Part shown: positions 7,626 to 15,903 of the stretch, piece by piece | Numbering within the stretch: position 1 is the first letter of the stretch | How the letters are laid out: every line of letters begins with the position of its first letter | Source of the DNA: JABIDZ01 sp964619405 | GTDB taxonomy: Archaea > Iainarchaeota > Iainarchaeia > Iainarchaeales > JAAZKV01 | DNA length: 48,955 bases | Assembly (NCBI GenBank): GCA_964619405.1 | Contig: CAZUCF010000007.1 | Location: 1-48,955 of the forward strand | Reading direction: 5' to 3' | Notes under the pieces: model-generated | The model's input: the letters and a program-made list of their open reading frames with translations, nothing else | What the model was told of the DNA's origin: nothing | Databases searched by the model: none | Program-made: the position numbers and the translations under genes

Positions 7626-10172
7626 ATGTTATTTAATTTAAAGTGTTTTTCAAAATTAGTTTTGTTATTTTTCTTAATATTATTCTTGTCATTAAATGTT
7701 TTTGCAATTGCGGATACTGGTGAAATAAAGATTTTTGCTGTAACAGAAAAGAACGATGGTATAATAGCTGATTTATTATTATACACTATTCCTGGTAATG
7801 GTGAGGTTGCTTTTGTGACCTCGAATTCTTTAGTTGGAAAAGATACTCAACTTACGGGTAATATTGCTTTAACCGTTGCTCAAAAAGAATTAAATGTTTC
7901 AATTGATTACAAAAATTTTGTTTTTGATATAAAAGCTAATGCTTCGGAAGTTGATGGGCCTTCGGCTGGTGCGGCAATGACTCTTTTGGCTTATTCGGTT
8001 CTTTCTGAGAAACCATTGAATAAAAAAGTTGGTATAACTGGTACAATTAATTCGGATGGCTCTGTTGGTGTTGTTGGGGGAATAGGAGCAAAAGCCAAAA
8101 TTGCTTCTGAAAATGGGATAGAATTATTGATGATTCCGTCAGGGCAAGCAGTTACTTATGTTAAGGATAATGATGGTAAAAGCAAGTCAGTAAATTTGTT
8201 GTCTTATGGTCCTGAAACACTTGGACTCAAAATTATTGAGGTTTCAAATATAAATGATGTGATTAAATTTGCTTATAGTAATATTGATGAAATTGAGGTT
8301 GATTATATATCTGGAACATCAAATTTTATTCCTGAATCAATTTCTTTTAAATCAAATTTGTTTCCAATGGTGGATATTTCAAAAAAATATATTGAACGAG
8401 CAAAAAATACTATTGATCGGGCAGAAAAGGAATTAGAAACAAGTAGTCTTGATGATGCAATTAAAGCTTCTTTTTATACTCAATTAGGTAAAGCTAAGCG
8501 CGACGTTGAGTTATCACAAATTTATTTGGATCAAAATTATCTTTACTCTGCTGCAAATTATTCTTTTAATGCGGATGTTTCAGCAGGAACAATTGAGTTA
8601 ATTGCTTCAATGCCATCATTATTATCAATTAATTCAAAAATATTGGATTTGAAAGTTGGTGATTTGAGAAAGGAGATTGCTGATATTAAAAAAGAAATGA
8701 ATTTTTTGCCTGTTAATGATTTAGAATGGTTGATTGGGGCACAACAAAGAATTGCTTATGCTGAAAATGCTTTAAATAATATTTATGTTAATTATGATGA
8801 TTTAGAATTAAATGAGTTAGAATTAGATGAAGAGCTTTTACAGTATTCAAAAGTAAAAGAATTTATTTCGGCTCAACAATGGTTACAAGTTTCAAAAGAC
8901 TTTTTTGAAAAAGCAAAAAAAAGTTCTTTGTTGAAAACTCCTTTTTTTTCTGAAGATTTTATTTTAAAAACAAAAGCTAAAATAAATTCTGTTCAAGTAT
9001 TAATTGATAATTCAGAAATAAATGAATTAACAAAATCAGAGGTTTTGCGAAGATTAAATTCGTCAAAAATATCTTTTGATAATAATTTTTATTTTGCTGC
9101 ATTGTATGATGCTTTTTTTGCTGAATCTTTTTTTTCAGCTGAAATAAAGCGTTCTAATCTTTTAAACCCAATTAAAGATGAAATAGAAGAATTGAAATTA
9201 TTAATAATTGAAGATAATTTTGAATCATTATGGGCTAATTTATTTTTTGATCATGCTATTTTTTTTATAAAAAATTCTGATTTTGAGAAAAGTCTTGGTA
9301 GGGAACAAGCAAGTCAATCTATTCTTGAAACAGTTTATGATTTAATGATTTTATCAAAAAATATTGAATCAGTCAAAAATCAGGTTTTTCTTTATATGAA
9401 TGAAACCGAAATGGAATCCTTTGTATTAGCTACAAATTCAAATTCTGACCCAATCATGGAAATAACTTATGTGAGAAAAGAAAATAGTCCGATTTATACT
9501 TTAATTTTAGTTATTTGTTTGTTATTGTTGTTATTAGTTTTTGTTTTGATTGGTATTGGTTCAAGACGAACACATGGTTTTAGGGATGCTTCAAAATCAG
9601 AGAAAATTAATTTTTTGTTAAATCGTCTTGATAGGGCGCTTTCACAGAAAAAAATTAATGATGCCGAGTATTTCTTTTTGAAAAAGAAGTATGATGACGA
9701 GTATAAATTGTTAAATGATTTTCGTGAAGAACGTTCAAAAATTACTTTGAATTTAGATGAATCAAAAACTAAGTTAAATGCTTTGCAAAATGGGTTAAAA
9801 GATTTGAAAAAACATTATAAAGCTGGGTTAATAATACCTGATGATTATGTTAGTCATTTGTCTGAAGTAAATACTGAAATAGTTAATATTAAACAAAGAA
9901 TAAAAGAATTAGAATTGGATTTGCATGAAAACAGACACAACATTCTAAAACAAAAAATTGTTAAAGAAAAAAATGATAAACACTTTAATAAAAAAACTGA
10001 TAATGTTGATTCAGAATTTAATGTTAAGGGCACTAATAAAAATAATTTGAGTTATTCAGAATTTGATATTAAAGGTACTTATGAAAAAGAATCAGAAGTA
10101 TTGGATAACGCAAAAAAAGAACGTGTTATTAGGAGAAAATTGTTGAAAAAATTTAAGAAGAATAAAAAATAA
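7626..10172 (+). CDS. Membrane-anchored Lon-type serine protease (S16, COG1750-like)
   Basis: An 848-residue protein with a signal peptide (1-28), a Lon-type proteolytic domain (about 30-215), a long helical region, a membrane helix at about 622-644 and a basic coiled-coil tail (645-848). The catalytic Ser113 is in DGPSAGAAMT and Lys156 in GGIGAK; their spacing of 43 residues equals that of Ser679/Lys722 in E. coli Lon. There is no AAA+ domain. This matches the archaeal proteases grouped as COG1750. The signal peptide puts the protease outside the membrane and the coiled-coil tail in the cytoplasm, unlike cytosolic Lon. Substrates are unknown. Its nearest neighbours do not indicate a pathway. 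Confidence 0.85.
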   Translation: MLFNLKCFSKLVLLFFLILFLSLNVFAIADTGEIKIFAVTEKNDGIIADLLLYTIPGNGEVAFVTSNSLVGKDTQLTGNIALTVAQKELNVSIDYKNFVFDIKANASEVDGPSAGAAMTLLAYSVLSEKPLNKKVGITGTINSDGSVGVVGGIGAKAKIASENGIELLMIPSGQAVTYVKDNDGKSKSVNLLSYGPETLGLKIIEVSNINDVIKFAYSNIDEIEVDYISGTSNFIPESISFKSNLFPMVDISKKYIERAKNTIDRAEKELETSSLDDAIKASFYTQLGKAKRDVELSQIYLDQNYLYSAANYSFNADVSAGTIELIASMPSLLSINSKILDLKVGDLRKEIADIKKEMNFLPVNDLEWLIGAQQRIAYAENALNNIYVNYDDLELNELELDEELLQYSKVKEFISAQQWLQVSKDFFEKAKKSSLLKTPFFSEDFILKTKAKINSVQVLIDNSEINELTKSEVLRRLNSSKISFDNNFYFAALYDAFFAESFFSAEIKRSNLLNPIKDEIEELKLLIIEDNFESLWANLFFDHAIFFIKNSDFEKSLGREQASQSILETVYDLMILSKNIESVKNQVFLYMNETEMESFVLATNSNSDPIMEITYVRKENSPIYTLILVICLLLLLLVFVLIGIGSRRTHGFRDASKSEKINFLLNRLDRALSQKKINDAEYFFLKKKYDDEYKLLNDFREERSKITLNLDESKTKLNALQNGLKDLKKHYKAGLIIPDDYVSHLSEVNTEIVNIKQRIKELELDLHENRHNILKQKIVKEKNDKHFNKKTDNVDSEFNVKGTNKNNLSYSEFDIKGTYEKESEVLDNAKKERVIRRKLLKKFKKNKK

Positions 10173-10318
10173 TTTAATTAAGTTGTTTTTGTTTTTAAGT
10201 ATTATTTAATTTTTTATTGATTCTTATTATATTTATTTCTTTACATGAATTGTGATTTAATTATTGCTTTGTTTATTCTTTTTTATATTTTTATTAATTT
10301 TTTAATTTATGATCCTAA

Positions 10319-13285
10319 TTAATTATTTTCAATAGTATTTTTTAGTTTTAATCCAATGACAGAACTATTTTCTTTGTTTAATGCTACTCCAACTATTTGT
10401 GAAGCCTTTTTTGTTATTGTATCATTATGTGTTATTGCTATGAATTGACTATTTTTAGCAATCATTTCAATTAAACTAGCCATTTTCATTGAATTTTCTT
10501 TGTCAAGTGCAGCATCCGCTTCATCAAAAGCATAGAATGGTGCTGGAGAATATAATTGTATTGCGAACATGAATGCTAATGCTGTCAAAGTTTTTTCTCC
10601 ACCGCTCATTGAATCAATGTTTTGTAATTTTCCGCCTTTTGGTTTTGCATCAATTATTAAACCACTTTCTAATGGTGAATTAGGATTTGTTAAATCAAGT
10701 ATTCCTTCTCCATTAAAGAATTTTGAAAACATTTCTTGAAAGTTTTTGTTTACTTCGTTAAAACAATTCATGAAAACATTTGTTCTTTTAACATCAATTT
10801 TATCTATCATATCTAAAACAGATAGTCTTTCTACTTCAAGTTTGCTTGCTTTTTCTTGCATTTCATCAACTTCTTTTTTTAATTCAGTAAAATTCTCTAC
10901 TGCTTTCATATTGACTGCTCCAATTTCTTCTAATTTTTTGCTTATCACAACATTTCTTTCTTTTAATTCTTCAATACTTTTCTCGTTTTTTACTTCAATA
11001 TTTTCAAATTCTTTGGCTTCATCATCAAGATCTTTTTTTCTAACGTCCATCTTACTTTTTTCAATATTGATATTATTAATTAAAGAATCAATTTTTTTGT
11101 ATTTACTATTTTCTGAATAAATTTCTTTTTCTATTTTTTCTAATTTGCTTTCAGCATAGTCTTTTTCTTTAATCAGTTTTTCATTTTCTTTCTTTGCGCA
11201 ACTCATTTCCTTTTCCTTATTAAGAATTTCATTTTCTATTTGCTTTAGTAAAGGCCCTTTATTTTTAATTTCTTCAAGATATTGTTCAATTTCGTTGTTT
11301 AATTCAACATTTTCAATAAGAATTGATTCTTCTCTCAAATTTATTTTGTTTAAGGTAGTACTTATTTCTGATATGTTGGATTCTAACAAAGACTTATTAT
11401 GTATAAGTCCATCTTGTTGGTTTATTACTTTTGAATATTTTTCAAAAATATTTTCAGTTCTTAATATTTTTAGCTTTTCTTTTATTGCTTCTTTTTCATT
11501 AAAAATTTTTGTTATTTTTTCACTTACTTGGTTTCGGTTTTTTATTTGACTTTCAAAACTTTTTTGGTTTAATTCATCTTCAATAACATTAATTTCTTTT
11601 TCAATAATTAATAAATTTTTTTCTAATTCAGGTATTACTTCAATTTCCATTAACAATTTATTAAATATTTTTGTTTTTTTGTGTAATTCATCTTGTTTTT
11701 CAAATAAATCTTTTAATTTTGTGAGAGTTGATTTGGTTAGTGTTTCTTTTTCAAGAATAATTTTATTTTTTTGATTTATTAAGCTGGATTTTTTTTCTTT
11801 TCCAAGTTCTGATTCACAAATAGGACACTTTGATATTTCTCTTTCTAATTCTTTTACTGCTTTTTTTTCGTGTTCTATTTCGGCTTCCAAAAAACTTTTT
11901 GTATTTCTTTCTTCTTCTATTTTTTTTTCAATGATTTGCAAGTTTCTTTCAAGTTCTTCTGATTTTAATTTTTCAAATTCAATTTTTTTTTCTTTTATTT
12001 CTTTAATTTTTTTTATTTCAGTTTCTTTTTCATTTAAAAGTTCATTCAACTTTTTTTGATTTGAATTTTTTTGTTTTTCCCATTGTTTTATGAATACTTC
12101 TAAATCAAATAATTCTTTTCTTTTGTTTTCAATTTCTTTGTTTTTTTCATCTAATTCTGATTCAGTTTTTATTATTTGTTCATTCTTATTTTTAACTATT
12201 TTTTCTAATTCGTTTTTTTGTTTTGTTATTTCTACTATTTCTTTTTCAATATCATTTATTTTTTTATTTTTACTATTGAATTCTTTTTGTAATTCGTTTT
12301 GTTCGTTCTTTGAATCATTTATTATTTTTTCATTATTCTTTATTTTTACATTATTTTTTTCTATTTGTGCTTTCTTTATCTCAATTCTTTCATTTTCCAT
12401 GAAAAAATTGGATTTTTTTGCTTCAAAATCTTTTCCAATTATTTCATAAATTTCAGCATTGCTTTTCAAAACATTTGAATTCAAATCTTTTGAGAGTTGT
12501 TTCGTTTGTTCTAATTCTTCTTTTAGTTTATTAATATTTTGTTCTAAATCATTTTTTTGTTTTCCATATTCACTAAGATCTTTTTCTAATTCATTCAACT
12601 TTTTTTCTATAGAATATAATTCTTTGTATATTATTGTAGCTTTTATTTGTTTTTTTTCTTTTTCTAATGCTTCATATTCTTTTGCAGCATTCATTTCTTT
12701 TTCCATTTCTTCTAAAAAATTATTCCTTTCATTAAGAATTATTGTTGCTTCCTTTATTCTTGAATCAACTTTGTTCAATTCTTTGATTGCTTCTTCTTTT
12801 TTTTCATCAAACTCGCTTAAACCAGCAATATTATCAATTATTTCTCTTCTTTCTATTGATGACATTTCAATTATTTTAGTTATGTCGCCTTGAGTAACAA
12901 TATTGTGCCCAGAAATATCTATTCCCAAATCTATCAGCAAAGAATTTATTTCGTTTAAAGTTGTTCTTCTTTCATCTAGTCGGTAAACACTTTTCCCTTG
13001 TTTGTCAACCATTCTACTAATCTCAAAATTTTTTCCATCATTTTTTATTATTAAATCTACTTTTGCATAATTTTCTTTTGAATTATTATTAACAAGATCA
13101 GTTAATTTGGCAGCTCTTAGTGTTTTCAAAGAAGTTATTCCTAAAACAAATAATAAAGCATCTAAAACATTGCTTTTTCCAGAACCATTGCTTCCAACAA
13201 TAGCAGTAAAACCATTACTTATTGGAATTTCTGCTTTTTTAAAGGATTTAAAGTTTTTTAATACTAGTTTTACTAATTTAGTCAT
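10319..13285 (-). CDS. smc: SMC-family ATPase with zinc-hook motif at the coiled-coil apex
   Basis: A 988-residue ATPase. The N-terminal head has Walker A GSNGSGKSN and the SMC signature VTQGDITKIIEMS-IERREIID; the C-terminal head has IGAVNMKAVE, MSGGEKTLTALAF and the Walker B region FYAFDEADAALD, all typical of SMC and not of Rad50. Two long coiled coils separate the heads. At the exact midpoint (Cys487 and Cys490) is CPICESELG, a CxxC motif like the Rad50 zinc hook, and no SMC hinge domain can be recognised. The protein is also shorter than the usual 1150-1200. The ATG at 13285 follows a GTGAT site; an in-frame TTG at 13306 would overlap the upstream gene. The next upstream gene on this strand ends 13 bases away. 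Confidence 0.9.
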   Translation of the reverse strand: MTKLVKLVLKNFKSFKKAEIPISNGFTAIVGSNGSGKSNVLDALLFVLGITSLKTLRAAKLTDLVNNNSKENYAKVDLIIKNDGKNFEISRMVDKQGKSVYRLDERRTTLNEINSLLIDLGIDISGHNIVTQGDITKIIEMSSIERREIIDNIAGLSEFDEKKEEAIKELNKVDSRIKEATIILNERNNFLEEMEKEMNAAKEYEALEKEKKQIKATIIYKELYSIEKKLNELEKDLSEYGKQKNDLEQNINKLKEELEQTKQLSKDLNSNVLKSNAEIYEIIGKDFEAKKSNFFMENERIEIKKAQIEKNNVKIKNNEKIINDSKNEQNELQKEFNSKNKKINDIEKEIVEITKQKNELEKIVKNKNEQIIKTESELDEKNKEIENKRKELFDLEVFIKQWEKQKNSNQKKLNELLNEKETEIKKIKEIKEKKIEFEKLKSEELERNLQIIEKKIEEERNTKSFLEAEIEHEKKAVKELEREISKCPICESELGKEKKSSLINQKNKIILEKETLTKSTLTKLKDLFEKQDELHKKTKIFNKLLMEIEVIPELEKNLLIIEKEINVIEDELNQKSFESQIKNRNQVSEKITKIFNEKEAIKEKLKILRTENIFEKYSKVINQQDGLIHNKSLLESNISEISTTLNKINLREESILIENVELNNEIEQYLEEIKNKGPLLKQIENEILNKEKEMSCAKKENEKLIKEKDYAESKLEKIEKEIYSENSKYKKIDSLINNINIEKSKMDVRKKDLDDEAKEFENIEVKNEKSIEELKERNVVISKKLEEIGAVNMKAVENFTELKKEVDEMQEKASKLEVERLSVLDMIDKIDVKRTNVFMNCFNEVNKNFQEMFSKFFNGEGILDLTNPNSPLESGLIIDAKPKGGKLQNIDSMSGGEKTLTALAFMFAIQLYSPAPFYAFDEADAALDKENSMKMASLIEMIAKNSQFIAITHNDTITKKASQIVGVALNKENSSVIGLKLKNTIENN

Positions 13286-13298
13286 TTTATCACTTAAC

Positions 13299-14078
13299 TT
13301 AATCAAAATAATAATAAGAAAGTGCTAAACCAATAAAAGTCATTGAAATTATTTCTCCTATTGGAACAAACAAAAAATCAATTTCAAAAATAATTCCTAA
13401 ATTAGTGAACACACTTAAAATAATTACTCCTAAAAATAAAACAATTATTATGTATAAAAAACAATTCCAGAATTTATCGTTTGTGAAATCCCAACTTTTT
13501 TTTATTGAATCCTTTATTTTATTATCAATTAATGCAGGCATAACAAAAAATAGTTTGGTCAAAATTATTATTATTAATAAAGCAAGTATTATTGGTATGG
13601 CAAATAATGTTAAATAAAAATTTATTTCTTCTGGAAGAAAACTATTTACAATACTTAACACAAATAAAAAAATTTGGAAAACAACAAATGTTAAAAATCC
13701 AACAACAAAAACAAAAAAAGTTAAGTGTAATAATTTTGATATTTCAATTATCGAAGAGTTTATTGCTTCAACTAAATTTTCTTTTTTTGCAAATCTTGCA
13801 AGAATAAAAAAGGCAATTATGCTTATTAAGAAAACAACAAATCCTGATAAAATCATTATTACAAATTCAAATAAATATCTATTAAACATTATTGCGATTA
13901 AGTCACTTGTCATTATAATATCAATATTAAGCAGCATTTCTGACAAGGGTTTTTCCAAAACAAAACTTGTGAGATTCATTGAAGCTAAAGATGCAATAGT
14001 AGCAATAAACATTGGCAAAAAAATAAATGGTTTGGAAACCATTGTTTGAACAGTTTTTTTTAAAGAATTTACAATCAT
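13299..14078 (-). CDS. Polytopic membrane protein of unknown function
   Basis: A 259-residue protein with about six hydrophobic helices separated by short charged loops, including a basic amphipathic segment IKDSIKKSWDFTN that recalls archaeal DUF7847-like or glycerophosphodiesterase membrane-domain proteins. I cannot assign a function. A GGTG site lies 8 bases before the ATG. It is immediately upstream of smc (13 bases) on the same strand, so the two are probably cotranscribed; whether it tethers or assists SMC is not known. Confidence 0.7.
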   Translation of the reverse strand: MIVNSLKKTVQTMVSKPFIFLPMFIATIASLASMNLTSFVLEKPLSEMLLNIDIIMTSDLIAIMFNRYLFEFVIMILSGFVVFLISIIAFFILARFAKKENLVEAINSSIIEISKLLHLTFFVFVVGFLTFVVFQIFLFVLSIVNSFLPEEINFYLTLFAIPIILALLIIIILTKLFFVMPALIDNKIKDSIKKSWDFTNDKFWNCFLYIIIVLFLGVIILSVFTNLGIIFEIDFLFVPIGEIISMTFIGLALSYYYFD

Positions 14079-14220
14079 TTTTTACACCAAAACCAATATT
14101 ATTAAGAAATAGATATTTAATAATCTTCTGTTTTTGAAAGCTATTTTAAAGACATTATTTGACTGTTTTATTGTTTTTATTGTTTGATTATTGAGATTTT
14201 TTATCAGATTTTGTTTTTTG

Positions 14221-14346
14221 TTGGATTTGTTTGTTGTTGGGTTTTGTTGGATTTGTTTTTTGTTGGGTTTTGTTGGATTTGTTTGTTGTTGGGTTTTGTT
14301 GGATTTGTTTTTTGTTGGGTTTTGTTGGATTTGTTTGTTGTTATTT
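14221..14346. repeat. 26-base tandem repeat upstream of rpl44e
   Basis: Four full units and one partial unit of TTGGATTTGTT-containing sequence, 26 bases each (14221, 14247, 14273, 14299, 14325). Units 1, 3 and 5 carry one variant and units 2 and 4 another, so there is a 52-base higher order. It lies in the 371-base space between two divergent genes; that space otherwise holds only their promoters, including the palindrome AAGCTTTTAAAAGCTT at 14401-14416. Confidence 0.9.
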
Positions 14347-14449
14347 GTTTTGTTATTGTTTGAAATTACTTGGTTTTTTGATATTTTTTTGTGTTTTAAG
14401 AAGCTTTTAAAAGCTTTCCTTGTACTTTTCATTTATACTGGTGAGCTAA

Positions 14450-14728
14450 ATGGATTTTCCAAAAGAAAAGAAATTATTTTGTAAAAAGTGTAATAAACAC
14501 ACAAAACATAAACTAAAAGAATTTAAATCTGGTAAAGGAAGAACACTTGCTCAAGGTAATGTAAGACACGAGAAAAATACTGGCCACGGTTATGGTGGTA
14601 AATACAAGTATGTTGCAACAGTCAAAAAACAAAATAAAACTCCTACTTTTGTTGCTGAATGTGCTGATTGTAAGACAAAAGTTCCTTATTCTCTTGGAAA
14701 GAGAATGAAAAAAGTAAAACAAGAGTAA
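14450..14728 (+). CDS. rpl44e: Ribosomal protein eL44
   Basis: A 92-residue archaeal/eukaryotic large-subunit protein with a C4 zinc-binding site: Cys11/Cys14 (CKKC) and Cys70/Cys73 (CADC). The KHTKHKL, KGRTLAQG and GHGYGG segments fit the eL44 family. The GGTGAG site at 14440-14445 precedes the ATG by 4 bases, and a TTTTAAAA box near 14405 is the likely promoter. In many archaea eS27 follows eL44; here it does not. Confidence 0.92.
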   Translation: MDFPKEKKLFCKKCNKHTKHKLKEFKSGKGRTLAQGNVRHEKNTGHGYGGKYKYVATVKKQNKTPTFVAECADCKTKVPYSLGKRMKKVKQE

Positions 14729-14753
14729 ATTTTCTAAAAATTTATATTTGCTT

Positions 14754-14821
14754 TTCTATTTTGTTTTTGGTTCTATTTTGTTTTTGGTTCTATTTTGTTT
14801 TTGGTTCTATTTTGTTTTTTT
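14754..14821. repeat. 17-base tandem repeat after rpl44e
   Basis: TTCTATTTTGTTTTTGG occurs three times exactly from 14754 and a fourth time with a changed end. No function is evident. Confidence 0.9.
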
Positions 14822-14912
14822 TATATTTTCCCATGTTAATCCGTTTTATTTTTATTGTTTAACAAATTTCAAATTCTAATCATTTTTTAATTTCTCTTTA
14901 TTTAATATTATT

Positions 14913-15704
14913 ATGACTTTCAATAATTCAATATTGCTGATTCTAAAACAAAATGGTAATGAAGAATTCAATGAATTGTTATCAAGAATTTCTCAAAGAT
15001 ATAAAAATAATTCTTCAGCCTATTCTGCTTTATCAAGAGCGATAAAAAATCTTGATTCTTTGGGGTTAGTTAATCGTAAGGGTTCAAGAATTTTTATAAC
15101 TGACAAAGGTTTATTATCAATTCAAATAGAAATGAAAGAAAAACTTGTTTTAAAGTTAAACGAGTTAATAAAAAAACCAATTGAAAATCTTGAAGAAATC
15201 GTTCAATTATTAATAGTTTTTTCTGAAAGAGCAAATGAGAGTAGTGATTTGTTGTTGAATGCAAGAGAAAATGCTTTGTTCACAATAAAAGATTTGAGTG
15301 AGTTACAAGAAAAAATAGAACAAAGAAAAGTGTTTTTAGAAAAAATGGCTTCATTAATTGGTGTTCAAGAGGAAAGATTGCGTGAATTAAATTTTAATGA
15401 TTCAAGAAAATTTGTTTTTGATAATAATTTTGTAAAAAAATTAATTTCTTTTTCAGGTGAAGAAAAAATTGTTATTGAAACAAGGGATCATATTTTGTTG
15501 AAAAAAACCCCTAATGTTTTTAGAAAAGAAAATTCTTTTATTATTGAAAATGAGTTCAAAGAAAAAATATTTAATATTTTATTAAATTTTAAATTAAGCA
15601 AATTTATAATTTATCTACCAAGAATGAAAATTTTTGTTTCAAAAGGTGAAGCTAATTGTTTTGCATTGCATCAAACAATAAAAAGTTTTGAAATAATGAA
15701 ATAA
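14913..15704 (+). CDS. Winged-helix domain protein, possible transcription regulator
   Basis: A 263-residue protein. Residues about 5-75 look like a winged helix: ELLSRISQRYKNNSSAYSALSRAIKNLDSLGLVNRKGSR, then a beta-wing reading IFITDKGL. This is followed by helical and coiled-coil segments (about 75-155) and an alpha/beta C-terminal half with no match I recognise. The ATG is about 25 bases after a TTTTTTAATTT box, suggesting leaderless expression. It converges on the HerA-like ATPase gene; the roughly 200-base T-rich space between them holds nothing visible. Confidence 0.55.
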   Translation: MTFNNSILLILKQNGNEEFNELLSRISQRYKNNSSAYSALSRAIKNLDSLGLVNRKGSRIFITDKGLLSIQIEMKEKLVLKLNELIKKPIENLEEIVQLLIVFSERANESSDLLLNARENALFTIKDLSELQEKIEQRKVFLEKMASLIGVQEERLRELNFNDSRKFVFDNNFVKKLISFSGEEKIVIETRDHILLKKTPNVFRKENSFIIENEFKEKIFNILLNFKLSKFIIYLPRMKIFVSKGEANCFALHQTIKSFEIMK

Positions 15705-15903
15705 CTTTCCTAATTAATATTAATTTCATTATTTAATAAAATTATTTTCATTATTTAATTAGCTTTATTTTTTTCATTATTTTTTTTACTTATTGTTCTT
15801 AGTTTTATTTATCTAATTAGTTTTATTTTTTTTATTTGATTATTTTTATTTTTTTTTATTTAGTTAATTTCATTTTTACTATTTTTTAAATATGTTTTTG
15901 TAA

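Noticed and set aside
12090..12893. Plus-strand Ser/Phe-rich frames opposite smc
   Set aside because: They are antisense to the Lys/Glu-rich coiled coils, which read as Phe/Ser on the other strand; no ribosome site or domain.
14082..14432. A 116-codon minus-strand frame rich in Asn, Lys, Gln and Pro
   Set aside because: It is produced by translating the 26-base tandem repeat between two divergent genes and overlaps the rpl44e promoter; composition is that of the repeat, with no domain.
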